Shown: in pieces, positions 9,052-19,252 of the stretch
Numbering within the stretch: the stretch's first letter is position 1
Layout: each line of letters begins with the position of its first letter
Assembly (NCBI GenBank): GCA_030407315.1
Contig: JALQPE010001775.1
Coordinates: 1-51,979, forward strand
Source: Asparagopsis taxiformis
Taxonomy: Eukaryota; Rhodophyta; Florideophyceae; Bonnemaisoniales; Bonnemaisoniaceae
Direction: 5' to 3'
DNA: 51,979 bases
Notes under the pieces: model-generated
Told to the model about the DNA's origin: nothing
Seen by the model: only the letters and a program-made list of their open reading frames with translations
Databases searched by the model: none
Translations under genes and position numbers: made by a program

Positions 9052-12000
9052 CTAATTCCATGCTCTAAACGCTGTCCCATAATGAACGTAGAGCTCCTGC
9101 CCCGGACGGATATCGCGGATTGCACGTACTACAATGATCTTCGGATTTTCTAGGTCCTTCGCCTTGAGCTTCTTCCCCGTCGAACCGCTGCTGTAGTTCT
9201 CGACAAACTCGACGTTGGCCATCCGCCTGGTGTCTTCCGCCGGAGTGTCCTCACCTCGCAAATACCGCGGGTCGTTGATGAACTGCGCCGAACAGAACGG
9301 AGCCGGAACAATCCAAATTGGATGCTCGATGTTTTCGTCGTCCTCCGCTGTTGCATACAGCTTGATGGCATACATCAAGAATGTTTCCTTCGTTATCGCC
9401 ATGTGACCCTCTCCGTACGCGAACCTCATCGACTCCTTGCTCATATCAGAGTACACAACAGTTCCGTAGTATGCACATACTTCGTCGCCAACATTAAATG
9501 TCTGTTCAGCGAAGAGCCCTCTTCCTGCATTTGGATGCTTAATCAGCGATGGTCGAACGCTCAATTTTTTCGCAACACAATCGTGTGCCCGCATCACGCG
9601 AGGGTTTTCAGTTTGCAACCAGCGGCGCAGGGAAGGTGGCCAATAATGTACCGGTTTTTCCATGTGCTCGTGCGACGCAATCGACTCTGGGCACAGCTGC
9701 CAGAGGTACTGCCGAATATATTTCGGGAACCTCTGGTACAGGGGAAGGCCAGGTGGGGGTTCGATGATCCTGCGTTCCCTCTGTGTACGCATCGTGACAG
9801 AGGGGGACGCCAAGAACTTCTCAGCACTCTGTTTCGCTTCTGTCGTGACCCTCATGTCAGTGTTGTTTGAAAGAATTACACGTGACATGACTGCACACAG
9901 CTTTGGAAGCGATCGTGCCACACACAATTTGTCCATGTCACTGCCGACGAAAACACGGTGCTCAGGCAAGCTCATAGCTGCTTTTCCCGTTGCGAAAGTG
10001 CCAGAGAATGGATCGACAACAATATCACCAGGCTGTGAATGCTGGCTGATCAACTCCATCATGAGAGCGACGCTCTTCTGCTCTGCACGAACTCTGACCG
10101 TAGCACCGGTTGTGCTCCTTGTTCGCCACACCATCTCATTCGAATCGATGGCGGGCATATTGATGGTGACGTTGCACCACGCCGGGTACGTGCCGTCCAT
10201 GTATCCGTGGTTCCTATAGGCCACCATCTCGCTTCCAGTCTTGAACGGAACACCTCGCTTCCAGAAGTGGATAGCGACCTCTGCCATGTTCATGCGTTGG
10301 TACCTCTTCCGCCCCGGCATTTGATAGAGGTGCCCAGGTAGTCGGACAAACAACAGAGGTACCTCGTCAACGAAGAAAACTGAATTCCGAACGACGTCCT
10401 CCTCCTCCTCCTCCTCCTCCTCATCCGCACTTTCTTCGCCACTGTGCTGCGATGCTTCGGAGTCCGAATTCATGGACGTAACCTCTTCTTCATCCGACCC
10501 GTCATCACTGGCAGCAGCATCGGTTGGGCCTTCTGACTGCGGTCCTTTGTACGTTTCCAAGTAATGGAACCATTCGTAGAACTGCAAAACGGAGCAGAAC
10601 ACGATGCCGTGGCCACCGGGGCGCAACAGCTCGTCAAACACTTCGATGCTAGCCTGCATATCTTCTGCAGTTAGCCTGTCGTACGAAGAGTTGGAATCGT
10701 TCCTCTTACGACGAACATTGTAGGGCGGATCAGTCAGAATGAGCTGAACGTTGCCCGTGATGGGCACGTGTTCTCGGCTCTCGTCGGCACTGACCAAATC
10801 TTCGAAAGGGACGTCGTACACCCGGCAATACTGACTCATTTTCGAAAGAAAGTCCTTTGCGAGAGCCTGCCCTTCACTTTCCTGCTCTTCTGTCGCATGG
10901 GGTGACGGTGACGGGGGAGACGGCCCTTGGGCAGTAAGACTGGTCCTCCCAGGTCCAAGTTGAAGCCTGGTTGTGTGTCTTGTCGACGGAACCAAACCTC
11001 TCCCTCCTGTGTTGCGACGAGTGGGAGTGTCATCAACCGGCTTGGGGACCTTTTCTGCGTCCGCGGCTTGTGGTGCCGGGCGGAGGACAGCCATAACGTC
11101 TTCGTCGAGGGTGTCAAAGTACGCTGGCAGCTTGTCCGGATTTCCGCTTGACAAGTATATTTCCAGCGCCCCCCAGCGGTCGGACTCCGGCCAGGTGTAC
11201 AGGTCCGGGTTGACGATAAGAAACTGCAACCGGTCGAAGAACTTCCTCACAAGGTCCCTAAATGCACTGTGCTGCGCACTGGTTCTTGTCTCTACTTTTC
11301 CACCATATCCATCAGGATGAGATAGGGGAGCTTTGTCGTGGTAGAGATCTAGCTTCTGCTCCATCGGTGCGAATAGACCTTCATCGAGCACGTCAAACCA
11401 ATGCTCACTGCTGTCGAAAATGATGTACGGCGCCATCAACTCTTCGAAGCTGGAAAACTTTGCGGCGAAGGCCACATCGGTCCAAGCATGGTATAAAACT
11501 TGAACCACGTAACAAGCTCGATTAGTGCTTTTCCGATGGGCTGGGACGCGTGCGGCTTCGTTCCCCTCTTCGGCCGCGTCGCCTATTCGGCGACGCGGCA
11601 GGTTCTTGTTGTGATTTCGGATGATAGACAACGCTTGGAAATACATCAATACCTCGAACGTTTCCGGTGGAGCAAGAACGAAGGCGCTTGGTTCCCCGCG
11701 CTGCGGCGCCTGTAGTGGCGAAGGAAGCATGTTACATCCAATAAGGAAGGTCTGCGGCACGATCCCAGAAAGGATGCAGTGCTCAACCCATTGCCCGATA
11801 CGCTCATCCTGTCTTGAAAACTCGGCAATCGGTAATGCCAGACGAACAATCTGCTTGGCTCGCTCAACGTTCATCTCTGCCATGACGATTTCGGCAACAT
11901 CCGCCTCGACTCCAGCATTCTTCGAACGACCGCTGAAGGCCATGCTGAGTCGACCTTGCAGCGCCGCAAATTGTTCTTCCGTGCCCTGCGCAACCCAAGC

Positions 12001-12249
12001 GCCAAGGTCCGCGTATGTGAAACCTCCCGGCTTGTCCGTCAAGTCTGCGAAACTTGAGTGGGCGAATAAATCCAGCAAGAGGCGGAGGAAGTCTTTGCCA
12101 GCGAGAGTAGTTTCGCGGGCGGCGCGACCTACGTTTCGACGTGTACCCATGTCACTAGAATCCTCCCAAGGGCTAGCGGGTTCGCGCAGAATTGGCACGG
12201 TTGCGTCGTCAACGATCGGATTGCTGTTGCGCCTGCGCTTATTCGTCAT
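9052..12249 (-). CDS. DNA amino-methyltransferase (beta class) fused to a SET domain, element A
   Basis: A 1065-residue single-exon protein. Residues 1-480 are a helical N-terminal region of unknown function. A DNA methyltransferase follows. Catalytic motif IV is DPPYN (D507), followed by an RPGGH block. An acidic insert lies at about 575-625. Motif X leads into motif I, DPFSGTF (D746). The order IV before I is that of bacterial beta-class N6-adenine/N4-cytosine methyltransferases, not eukaryotic MT-A70 enzymes; DPPY favours N6-adenine. The C-terminus (about 907-1062) is a SET domain: GRGLFA, FIND (N992), NVEFVE, and ELYVHYG with the expected catalytic Tyr (Y1057). It should therefore bind S-adenosylmethionine twice and methylate DNA and a lysine substrate in the nucleus. 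No ParB domain is present, unlike the relative at 32755. A near-identical broken copy lies at 41007-44121. Start: ATG at 12249. Confidence 0.85.
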   Translation of the reverse strand: MTNKRRRNSNPIVDDATVPILREPASPWEDSSDMGTRRNVGRAARETTLAGKDFLRLLLDLFAHSSFADLTDKPGGFTYADLGAWVAQGTEEQFAALQGRLSMAFSGRSKNAGVEADVAEIVMAEMNVERAKQIVRLALPIAEFSRQDERIGQWVEHCILSGIVPQTFLIGCNMLPSPLQAPQRGEPSAFVLAPPETFEVLMYFQALSIIRNHNKNLPRRRIGDAAEEGNEAARVPAHRKSTNRACYVVQVLYHAWTDVAFAAKFSSFEELMAPYIIFDSSEHWFDVLDEGLFAPMEQKLDLYHDKAPLSHPDGYGGKVETRTSAQHSAFRDLVRKFFDRLQFLIVNPDLYTWPESDRWGALEIYLSSGNPDKLPAYFDTLDEDVMAVLRPAPQAADAEKVPKPVDDTPTRRNTGGRGLVPSTRHTTRLQLGPGRTSLTAQGPSPPSPSPHATEEQESEGQALAKDFLSKMSQYCRVYDVPFEDLVSADESREHVPITGNVQLILTDPPYNVRRKRNDSNSSYDRLTAEDMQASIEVFDELLRPGGHGIVFCSVLQFYEWFHYLETYKGPQSEGPTDAAASDDGSDEEEVTSMNSDSEASQHSGEESADEEEEEEEEDVVRNSVFFVDEVPLLFVRLPGHLYQMPGRKRYQRMNMAEVAIHFWKRGVPFKTGSEMVAYRNHGYMDGTYPAWCNVTINMPAIDSNEMVWRTRSTTGATVRVRAEQKSVALMMELISQHSQPGDIVVDPFSGTFATGKAAMSLPEHRVFVGSDMDKLCVARSLPKLCAVMSRVILSNNTDMRVTTEAKQSAEKFLASPSVTMRTQRERRIIEPPPGLPLYQRFPKYIRQYLWQLCPESIASHEHMEKPVHYWPPSLRRWLQTENPRVMRAHDCVAKKLSVRPSLIKHPNAGRGLFAEQTFNVGDEVCAYYGTVVYSDMSKESMRFAYGEGHMAITKETFLMYAIKLYATAEDDENIEHPIWIVPAPFCSAQFINDPRYLRGEDTPAEDTRRMANVEFVENYSSGSTGKKLKAKDLENPKIIVVRAIRDIRPGQELYVHYGTAFRAWN

Positions 12250-12589
12250 AATGGAATGAGTGGAAATTCGGTACAGGATGGCGACCGCTCGGCGAGACAG
12301 TCAAATTTGACGACGTATCTCGTGACGTTTGCACTCTTTCGTGAGGAACACTGGTTGATATCGAACGGAACAGAGTATACGGGTACACAGCACTGGAAAG
12401 GTCTTGAAACCCGTAACCGGTGTAGGTAATAAGTTGTGACGGATACGTGGTAGAGAAAAATTTTAAAAAGATTGTGATTCCCTGTCTTTGAGTGTTGTAC
12501 TGCACGGCCGCCATGGCGGCTGTGACTGCAGTCACATAGGTTGTCACAGGTGCATCACGCTTACCAGGTGAGCGACATCCGGACGGCCA
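12250..12589. other. 5' flank of the methyltransferase-SET gene
   Basis: About 340 bp of presumed promoter and 5' UTR, nearly identical to 44122-44442 upstream of the duplicate gene. The two differ by a few substitutions and one short replacement near 12535. The strong conservation reflects recent duplication. No specific box is assigned. Confidence 0.5.
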
Positions 12590-12779
12590 CTGGACATGGG
12601 GATGTCCAGCTCAGATGCATTGCTGGCCAGACCAGAAATTCTACAATTTCGGGCAGAAAAAATATTGCAAAAAACATCGATTTGGGCGGTCGATTGTGCC
12701 GTACGGCACACCCCCATCTCAAAAACATGTTCACATGTGCATGTTTTTGAGAATAGCCCAAATTTTAATTCAAATCAGG
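12590..12779 (+). repeat. R1 palindromic repeat, direct copy
   Basis: It carries GATGTCCAGCTCAGATGC, the GTGCCGTACGGCAC palindrome (12696-12709), and the stem-loop with 12 bp arms CTCAAAAACATG/CATGTTTTTGAG (12718-12751), whose loop holds CACATGTG. It stops at AAATCAGG, where most other copies continue into R2. Confidence 0.85.
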
Positions 12780-13914
12780 ATGCAGATATTCGTCTTCTAG
12801 CATTGTCAGAACACATTCGTATAACCACATTTGGAGAACCTGAGCCCAGAGCTATCGGTTTTGGCGGGAGCTAAGCCATATCTCATATAATCAGTAACTA
12901 CTTCCCGCCAGCTGAGTGGTGGAACCCCTGCTATTTCTACCAACGAGACATACGGGGTGTCAACTCGGCAATCGTATATGATTTGGGTGCTAAATTTATT
13001 CAAGAGACGAATGGGCTTCGAAAAGGAGCCCAACAACGTCTTCTTGTGATCCATGGGTATAGGACTACTCTATTCTTCTCCAGGCTTCCACCATAGCCTC
13101 CTCCACCACCTCCGTTAATGGATCGAATATCCGAACCGCACCTCAACATGCTTTTCTTCTCATCCATGGGTACTGACATCTCCGAGATGTGAGTCACATG
13201 TTCTCCAGGCTTCCACCGTAGCCGCCTCCTCCGCCTCCGTTAATGGCAACAATATCCGAACCGGACCTCAACATGTTTTTCTTCTCATCCATGGGTACTG
13301 ACATCTCACATGTTCAACATGTGAGATGTCAGTACCGGAGAAGTTCTCCAGGCTTCCTCCGTAGCCACCTCCTCCACCTCCGTCTGTGGGAATCAACACA
13401 ACATCACCACTGCGTCTTACCTCACATCCACATCTCTCCGGGATGAAAACGGACGGACGACATAGGGTTTGTAGACGTTTAGAATCTTGTTAGAAAAAAG
13501 TAAACGAAAGAGAACTTCTCTTTCATTGAATGATATCTCGTCCCTGTCGCAATATGTTCCATTTTCAATTTCTCGGGTTGCACACCCATCATGGGTGATC
13601 AAGGCCTGGATCGAACCCTCCGAGGGTCTTCGATGGATAGGACAGATAGTGGAAGGCTTTTAAGCCTGTGACCAAGCGGCTATTGATTGGTTGGAGGAAG
13701 GAAATTACAGAGGAAATATAGCTGAGTACGGTGCTCGCGATAGCTGTTAGGTTAAAGTCAAATATGTTTTTCGATTATTTTTCGTACGGAAATGCCTTGC
13801 AAAAGACGATGCTTTGTCGTTCTCCTGGAGGGAGTCCGTTGCATTGCACTCAATTCGAGAGCATCGTCATGAAGGAGAGGATTCTTTCTGCTTGTTAGAA
13901 TCGGTTTAGAGCAG
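12780..13914. other. Noncoding spacer with a 126 bp tandem repeat and a 43 bp palindrome
   Basis: Three repeats begin with TTCTCCAGGCTTCC at 13075, 13201 and 13344 (the last partial). They are C/T-rich and share TTCTTCTCATCCATGGGTAC. Inside, 13294-13314 and 13316-13336 are exact 21 bp inverted arms separated by one base. No gene is supported; short ORFs here are repeat artefacts. Confidence 0.6.
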
Positions 13915-14086
13915 ATAGCTAATGCATTACTGGCCAGCCCAGAAATTGTAGAATTTCGGGCAGCAAAAATATTGTAAAAAACCTTGATTTGGGCGGTCGA
14001 TTGTGCCGTACGGCACACCCCCATCTCAAAAACATGTTCACATGTGCATGTTTTTGAGAATAGCCCAAATTTTAATTCAAATCAGG
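13915..14086 (+). repeat. R1 palindromic repeat, direct copy
   Basis: This copy lacks the GGACGTCC-rich front part of R1. It retains both palindromic cores, runs to AAATCAGG and is followed directly by an R2 copy. Confidence 0.8.
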
Positions 14087-14266
14087 GTGTCTAATTTGGC
14101 CACAACGGCCCCAGGCACCGGCCGCCGCCCCGAGTGGGGTTGTCACTGGCTTCTGTAAGCACTAACTGTAAGGCTAAATGGCGTCTGACGAAGGGTCGAT
14201 TTCAGGCTCAATACGCCAGGGACAGGTCTTGGTCCTTGTTCCATCATGGTCCCGCCTCACTCTCTC
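14087..14266 (+). repeat. R2 repeat (SINE-like?)
   Basis: A ~180-200 bp repeat beginning GTGTCTAATTTGGCCACAAC, with the GC-rich phrase CACCGGCCGCCGCCCCGAG. It ends near CATCATGGTCCCGCCT. It is always found immediately after R1 (also at 19253, 19754 and 44650). A GGGTCGATTTC segment resembles a pol III B box. Confidence 0.7.
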
Positions 14267-14474
14267 ACGACCAACCTGAAATGGACGTCCGGTGGATGTC
14301 CAGCTCGATTGCACTGCTGGCCAGCCCAGAAATTCTAAAATTTCGGGCACAAAAAATCTTGCAAAAATCAACGATTTGGGCGGGTCGATTGTGCCGTACG
14401 GCACACCCCCATCTCAAAAACATGTTCACATGTGCATGTTTTTGAGAATAGCCCAAATTTTAACTCAAATCAGG
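14267..14474 (+). repeat. R1 palindromic repeat, upstream of the ParB-dioxygenase gene
   Basis: A full-length copy starting ACGACCAACCTGAAATGG and containing GGACGTCCGGTGGATGTCC, the 14 bp palindrome and the stem-loop. It lies about 340 bp upstream of the ATG at 14818, so it is placed to act on that promoter. The sequence from 14475 to 14817 is the presumed promoter and 5' UTR, with no further feature seen. Confidence 0.85.
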
Positions 14475-14817
14475 GTGTTCCCCGGATAAAGGGGTGCTCG
14501 CAGCCGCCCCAAAAGCCGCCTAGCTTGACAGCTGTAATTTTAACACATTACACATCAAGGACACTGCCTGCTTCACGCCACCTCGTCAGGTTTCGAGAGC
14601 CCGACTCGGGCCCGTTCCGAACGGACACTCACATCTCGATTGCCTGTCTTGCATTCCAGCGGTCACGATAGGTGTGTACCTAACAAAATTTCGGTTGTAT
14701 TGTGTTATTATTTCCAGCGATTGGCGTTCACGACCATTCTTCAACGTGAAACATACCATCCACATCACTCGAATACGTCAACGTCAACCATCTCTTTTCC
14801 TTTCCAACTCAACAACC

Positions 14818-17800
14818 ATGGCGGATACGCATTTCAGCAGTTTGTTTTCAACGGTTTGCGGCGATCAAGTGAGCGCGTCAGCGGAGTCGCGCGGACTCAA
14901 GCGCGGCGTCGATGTCGACTTGTTTGCGGACGTGGACGGTGCGGCTGTGCATATTGGGACGGCTTCGGTGAGCACTGCTGGTGGCGATGTTGGCCTTCCG
15001 CGCACGCTGCACAACCACAAGCTGCCGGAAACCGACGAGGCGGACTATATCGTCGTGCGCAACATTGCGACTAAGGACAAGTTCAAGGACCTCCCGTTCC
15101 CGTACATGTTTGATGGCGCCGAGGGACCGCCGGAGACGATGGGTGGAGCATACGCCGCGGCGTTTTACCCTTGGGATACTCGGATGATGCGCCCCGCTGC
15201 GGAGGATGGCCCTAGCGACATTCGTACCCCTGCTGCAGCGTCAAACTTCAACGCAGCGACGAACCAGGCCAGCTCGGGACGGATGCCCAGTACCGGTCCG
15301 GCAGGCGAAATCACTGGTTCGGGGGGTACGAAGCATCCAGCACGCTCCGTCCCGGTTTCGGGAGGCACGAAGCGCCCTGCTCGCTCTGCCAGAGCCTCCA
15401 GTGGAGGCACGAAGCACCCTGCTCGCTCCAACGTCACCGAAGCTACTACGCAGGACGTAACCGAGGTGGACGACGAACCGGAGGTGGCGGAAAGCATTCG
15501 TGAGCAGCAGGGGACGCAAATTACGGTGCCCAAGTTTGTGACGTCGGATTACGTCGGAGAAGGAGCGACTGTGTTGGTGAGGCAGCTAGTGGAACCGGCC
15601 GTGACCCTTCGGGATGTGAAAGAAGACCACGTGGAGGACCTGCGCAACAATATGTTGGCTGTGGGGTATGTGAGCTCTTCGCGTATCACTGTGACGGTGC
15701 TGAGGTCGCAGAACACGCATCTGTCCGCCGACACGCGTCTGTTCCAGAATGGCAAATTCCATGCCAATGCGAACGTGACCGTGATCGACGGACTGCATCG
15801 TCTCAATGCTATGCATAGCATTGCGGATGACTTCACGCGCCTCACCCGTATGCACAGAACCAAGCTGCCACAGGACGCAAACCGCTTGCGCTGGGTTACT
15901 CAGCCTCTGGATGTGTACTACCTTCGCCGCAAGGACGACAGTGATCTTCAGCCTCATGAGATCATCCACAAGAGTGCAGAGTCGAACCATACGACTGGGA
16001 CGCAACTGACGGAGCGCTCCCTGGTTCGAATCTTGTCGTCCATCCAGCAGTTCATCCGTACGATTGCTGTTGCAAATAACGTGGAAAACGCTGGCGACTT
16101 GCGTGAGTCTGATGTCATCCGAACATTGTTCGAGGCGCAGTTCATGGGGATGATGAATTCAACGAACACGGCCCGGCGGTGGACGCGTTTGGCTATAGCA
16201 ACGCTGAAGCATCCTGTTCTCGACGAAGTGTTGCGTGAGCTGAACAATTCCGAGCGCCGCAACGAGATTGGGATAACGCACCTGGACCACAAGATAGTGC
16301 GCGAGTTGCTGGAAGAAAACTTTGTCTTCGTCTTGCGTGGTCTTTCGGAGTACTTGAACCCTGCTCATGGTGGACGTCCGGATGGACGCTTTGACGTGAA
16401 CGACTTCTATACATACGTCCGTCGCGTGACTGCAATAGCAAATTCTCTGTACGCTGCGTATGGGCGCCCAAAGAGTATTATGCGCAAGTCATTTCTGAGC
16501 ACAGAGATGGCAATTGGGTCGGTTAAGCAGCCGAAGGAGTTGCAATGGCATCTCACCAATGCCATTGCAATGTATAGAGGGGACGACCGGAGCAGTGAGG
16601 TTCGAATGCGACGGAGAACCACGCGTTTACAGGATTTGGAAACGAACTTGAAAGAGTTTTTCAATCCGACATTGAAGAAGAAGACTAAGGCTCGACGCAA
16701 ACGCCGCCCTTCTGCTGCCAATGTGAGACTCACTCACAAGAAGCAGCGGAATGTCGAACATGAGCCTGCTTCGCATGGCATCCGCCGCCGTTCACAGCGA
16801 CTTCGCTCGACGGGGAGCACACGCCTCGAGGAAGAAGAGCCGGTTGTGGTACAACAATCCGCCGGGGAAGAAGAGCAGGCCGTTGTTGATAAACCCACCG
16901 ATCAACAACAAGCCACTGCTTCCGGTGATGAGGTTGACGAAGACTCCGCCCGTTCCCCCGATTCTGCCGTTGAGATTGTCCCCCAAGATAACCAACGTGC
17001 TGGTGCGACTCCCTCCAACCAAGAATCTGTCCATACCGCTTCGGACGAGGAAGAAAACAACAGTGCAGACGAGGGCCAAGTCGAAAGCAAGGGGGTCCGC
17101 GAAGTGACAATTACACTCACTGTTCCGGAAGGAGTCGAAGTCGATGAAGACGGTTACATCGTTCGTGACTCTCCTTCTGAACACGACCTCCTGTTCGACG
17201 ACCGTATGCCATCTCTTCCCGACGATTTCGAAGTCAAAGACCGAGCCGAAGGGCATCATCTGGCGCAGCGTCCCGCGGACGTCATCGCATCGGTGAGGGT
17301 TGGCTGTCTGCCCCCGATTGAGCTCAGGTTGTTATTGGAGAGTGTGGAAATCGATGAGGAGGGCAGAGAGGTGAGGTATTTGAAGCAAGTGGCGATGGAC
17401 CCTGTGTTTGAGGGGCTGCATATTCCGGAACAACATCGGGCTCGTCATCTTGTTTTCGAGATCGACACCATCTATCCGATGTTTTTCGCAGCGTGGAAGA
17501 TGGCTGCCAAGGCGATGTGTGAGCCTACATCGACGTTTCTACCCTCGAGGCTGGACTTCGCTCAGGTTGCGCGAATGTCTACAAGCTGGAAGGATTCGTA
17601 TGAGGCCGGCACTGGTATGGCGTACTTCCACAATTGCCGAACGGAAATCAACGAGCGAGGGTATACGGTGATGCACAATTTCGCGGATGTAAGCTACCTC
17701 GATGCGTCGGACAAGTTCCCATTTGACTTGGGTCTCATGGAAGAAATTCCTAACCAGGAATTGTTTCGGTACTTCTTGGGAACATGGGAGGGGGAGCAGG

Positions 17801-18774
17801 TGCACAAGGACCCTGGGAACCGGCAGCTGTGGAGTCCCATTGTCAATACTGGGGACGATGAAACAGATGAGAAGAACCGGAATGAGGGGAGGGCTCGCTT
17901 CACGTCTACGCGCCACTGCCTGGTTGACTATGCCGAGAACGATGAGACGCATATCGACCGGTTCAAGTTTGTGACGCGGCGAGCCCTGCTGGATGTGTGG
18001 TTGGGAATCCTTGTCCGGCTGATAGGGCTGGAGGAGTGCGGTTTACCGGGAGAAAAACTTGTCATGCCGGCATCTGGGGGACGGTTTTTGATAACGGGAA
18101 AGGGGTGTCCTCGGCAGGTCCCACACAATGATTTCCCTGTTCCTCCTCGCGACCGCAAAGATCAACTTCCGGGTTACTTTGTTATTGCCAACGGAGATGA
18201 CCCATTCCCTATCTGGGTGTGTCCAGGGTCCCACAAGTACGTCTTTTCCAAAGCGCTGGAATTAGATATGTACGCCAAGACGATGAAGCTGAAGAAGGTA
18301 ATCGTTCCGCCACGTTCAGTCTTCATCGGTCACGGCCATGTACAACATGCCGGGGCAGGGCATGTCGACAGAGTTGTGTCACACACGACAACGAGGTATC
18401 ACACGTATTTCAGGAATGCGTCGTATCCGATTCCCGACAATGTTTCGTTTGGTTTCATCAGGCGGTTGGGATTCGAAGAAGAAGTAATCGCCAATGCTCC
18501 GCGCCGGTCTGCCAGGCAAAGTCAACCGGCACCTGTCAATGTTCGCCACAAGACAGTTGTTCCCATCCCGGTCAAGAAAGATCGTAGGCCGAAGACAGGG
18601 CAGCTCGGAATCATGCGGATGAAGACGACAGAAGCTCCCAAGAAGAGAACCCTCACACCGGGTGAAGAATTCATCTTGAGCTATTCAACTCCACGGTTGC
18701 CGATAACGCCTATTCTGCCGGGAGATCCTGAATATGATGAGGACGAAGACGAAGAACAATTTTCCGACGGCTAG
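14818..18774 (+). CDS. ParB-like domain fused to a 2-oxoglutarate/Fe(II) dioxygenase, element A
   Basis: A 1318-residue single-exon protein. The start is ATG 14818 in the context aacaaccATGG, which I prefer to upstream near-cognate codons. A disordered Gly/Ser/Arg/Pro-rich N-terminus precedes a ParB/Srx-like domain (about 245-345) with the hallmark VIDGLHR (D324-R328) and a preceding segment that aligns with the other ParB proteins here. A helical region follows, then a basic stretch (about 610-650) and long acidic linkers. The C-terminus (about 1090-1200) has the double-stranded beta-helix dioxygenase signature: HND (H1103, D1105), then PPRSVFIGHGHVQHAG with a distal His (probably H1176), and a 2-oxoglutarate-binding Arg candidate (R1193). 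The substrate is unknown. Oxidation of methylated DNA (TET/JBP/AlkB-like) or of protein is inference from context. R1 repeats flank both sides of the gene. Confidence 0.8.
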   Translation: MADTHFSSLFSTVCGDQVSASAESRGLKRGVDVDLFADVDGAAVHIGTASVSTAGGDVGLPRTLHNHKLPETDEADYIVVRNIATKDKFKDLPFPYMFDGAEGPPETMGGAYAAAFYPWDTRMMRPAAEDGPSDIRTPAAASNFNAATNQASSGRMPSTGPAGEITGSGGTKHPARSVPVSGGTKRPARSARASSGGTKHPARSNVTEATTQDVTEVDDEPEVAESIREQQGTQITVPKFVTSDYVGEGATVLVRQLVEPAVTLRDVKEDHVEDLRNNMLAVGYVSSSRITVTVLRSQNTHLSADTRLFQNGKFHANANVTVIDGLHRLNAMHSIADDFTRLTRMHRTKLPQDANRLRWVTQPLDVYYLRRKDDSDLQPHEIIHKSAESNHTTGTQLTERSLVRILSSIQQFIRTIAVANNVENAGDLRESDVIRTLFEAQFMGMMNSTNTARRWTRLAIATLKHPVLDEVLRELNNSERRNEIGITHLDHKIVRELLEENFVFVLRGLSEYLNPAHGGRPDGRFDVNDFYTYVRRVTAIANSLYAAYGRPKSIMRKSFLSTEMAIGSVKQPKELQWHLTNAIAMYRGDDRSSEVRMRRRTTRLQDLETNLKEFFNPTLKKKTKARRKRRPSAANVRLTHKKQRNVEHEPASHGIRRRSQRLRSTGSTRLEEEEPVVVQQSAGEEEQAVVDKPTDQQQATASGDEVDEDSARSPDSAVEIVPQDNQRAGATPSNQESVHTASDEEENNSADEGQVESKGVREVTITLTVPEGVEVDEDGYIVRDSPSEHDLLFDDRMPSLPDDFEVKDRAEGHHLAQRPADVIASVRVGCLPPIELRLLLESVEIDEEGREVRYLKQVAMDPVFEGLHIPEQHRARHLVFEIDTIYPMFFAAWKMAAKAMCEPTSTFLPSRLDFAQVARMSTSWKDSYEAGTGMAYFHNCRTEINERGYTVMHNFADVSYLDASDKFPFDLGLMEEIPNQELFRYFLGTWEGEQVHKDPGNRQLWSPIVNTGDDETDEKNRNEGRARFTSTRHCLVDYAENDETHIDRFKFVTRRALLDVWLGILVRLIGLEECGLPGEKLVMPASGGRFLITGKGCPRQVPHNDFPVPPRDRKDQLPGYFVIANGDDPFPIWVCPGSHKYVFSKALELDMYAKTMKLKKVIVPPRSVFIGHGHVQHAGAGHVDRVVSHTTTRYHTYFRNASYPIPDNVSFGFIRRLGFEEEVIANAPRRSARQSQPAPVNVRHKTVVPIPVKKDRRPKTGQLGIMRMKTTEAPKKRTLTPGEEFILSYSTPRLPITPILPGDPEYDEDEDEEQFSDG

Positions 18775-19043
18775 ATAGCTTAACAACTACTACTTTGGTA
18801 AACAATTATCGAGAATATAATCATCTCCTTTATCACTTTCAATCTATGAACCTAGTATAATGTACTTCCGTTCCATGCTTTCAAACTAGATTGTCCATTC
18901 CCTCGTGGGTTGGAGCATGATTTCCAGGACGATTCCCTCACATCTCTAGACTCGATGGTCTATGGTAGAAATAGCAGAACAATTGGGTTTGTACGTGCTT
19001 CATCGCCTACTTGCTTCCGGTAATGTGTGGACGTGCACGATAC

Positions 19044-19252
19044 ACGATCAACCTGAAATGGACGTCCGGTGGATGTCCAGCTCAGATGCATTGCTGGCCA
19101 GCCCAGAAATTCTACAATTTCGGGCACAAAAAAATATTGCAAAAAACATCGATTTGGGCGGTCGATTGTGCCGTACGGCACACCCCCATCTCAAAAACAT
19201 GTTCACATGTGCATGTTTTTGAGAATAGCCCAAAATTTAATTCCAATCAAGG
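19044..19252 (+). repeat. R1 palindromic repeat, downstream of the ParB-dioxygenase gene
   Basis: A full copy with both palindromic cores, in the same orientation as the gene. The sequence between 18775 and 19043 has no feature I can support. Confidence 0.85.

Noticed and set aside
9052..12249. MT-A70 (METTL3/METTL4-type) identity for the methyltransferases
   Set aside because: Motif order is DPPY first and the DPFSGT SAM motif later, with a motif X before it, which fits bacterial beta-class enzymes.
14674..14817. N-terminal extension of the ParB-dioxygenase upstream of 14818
   Set aside because: It has no ATG start, and the ATG at 14818 has a strong Kozak-like context after a C/A-rich leader.
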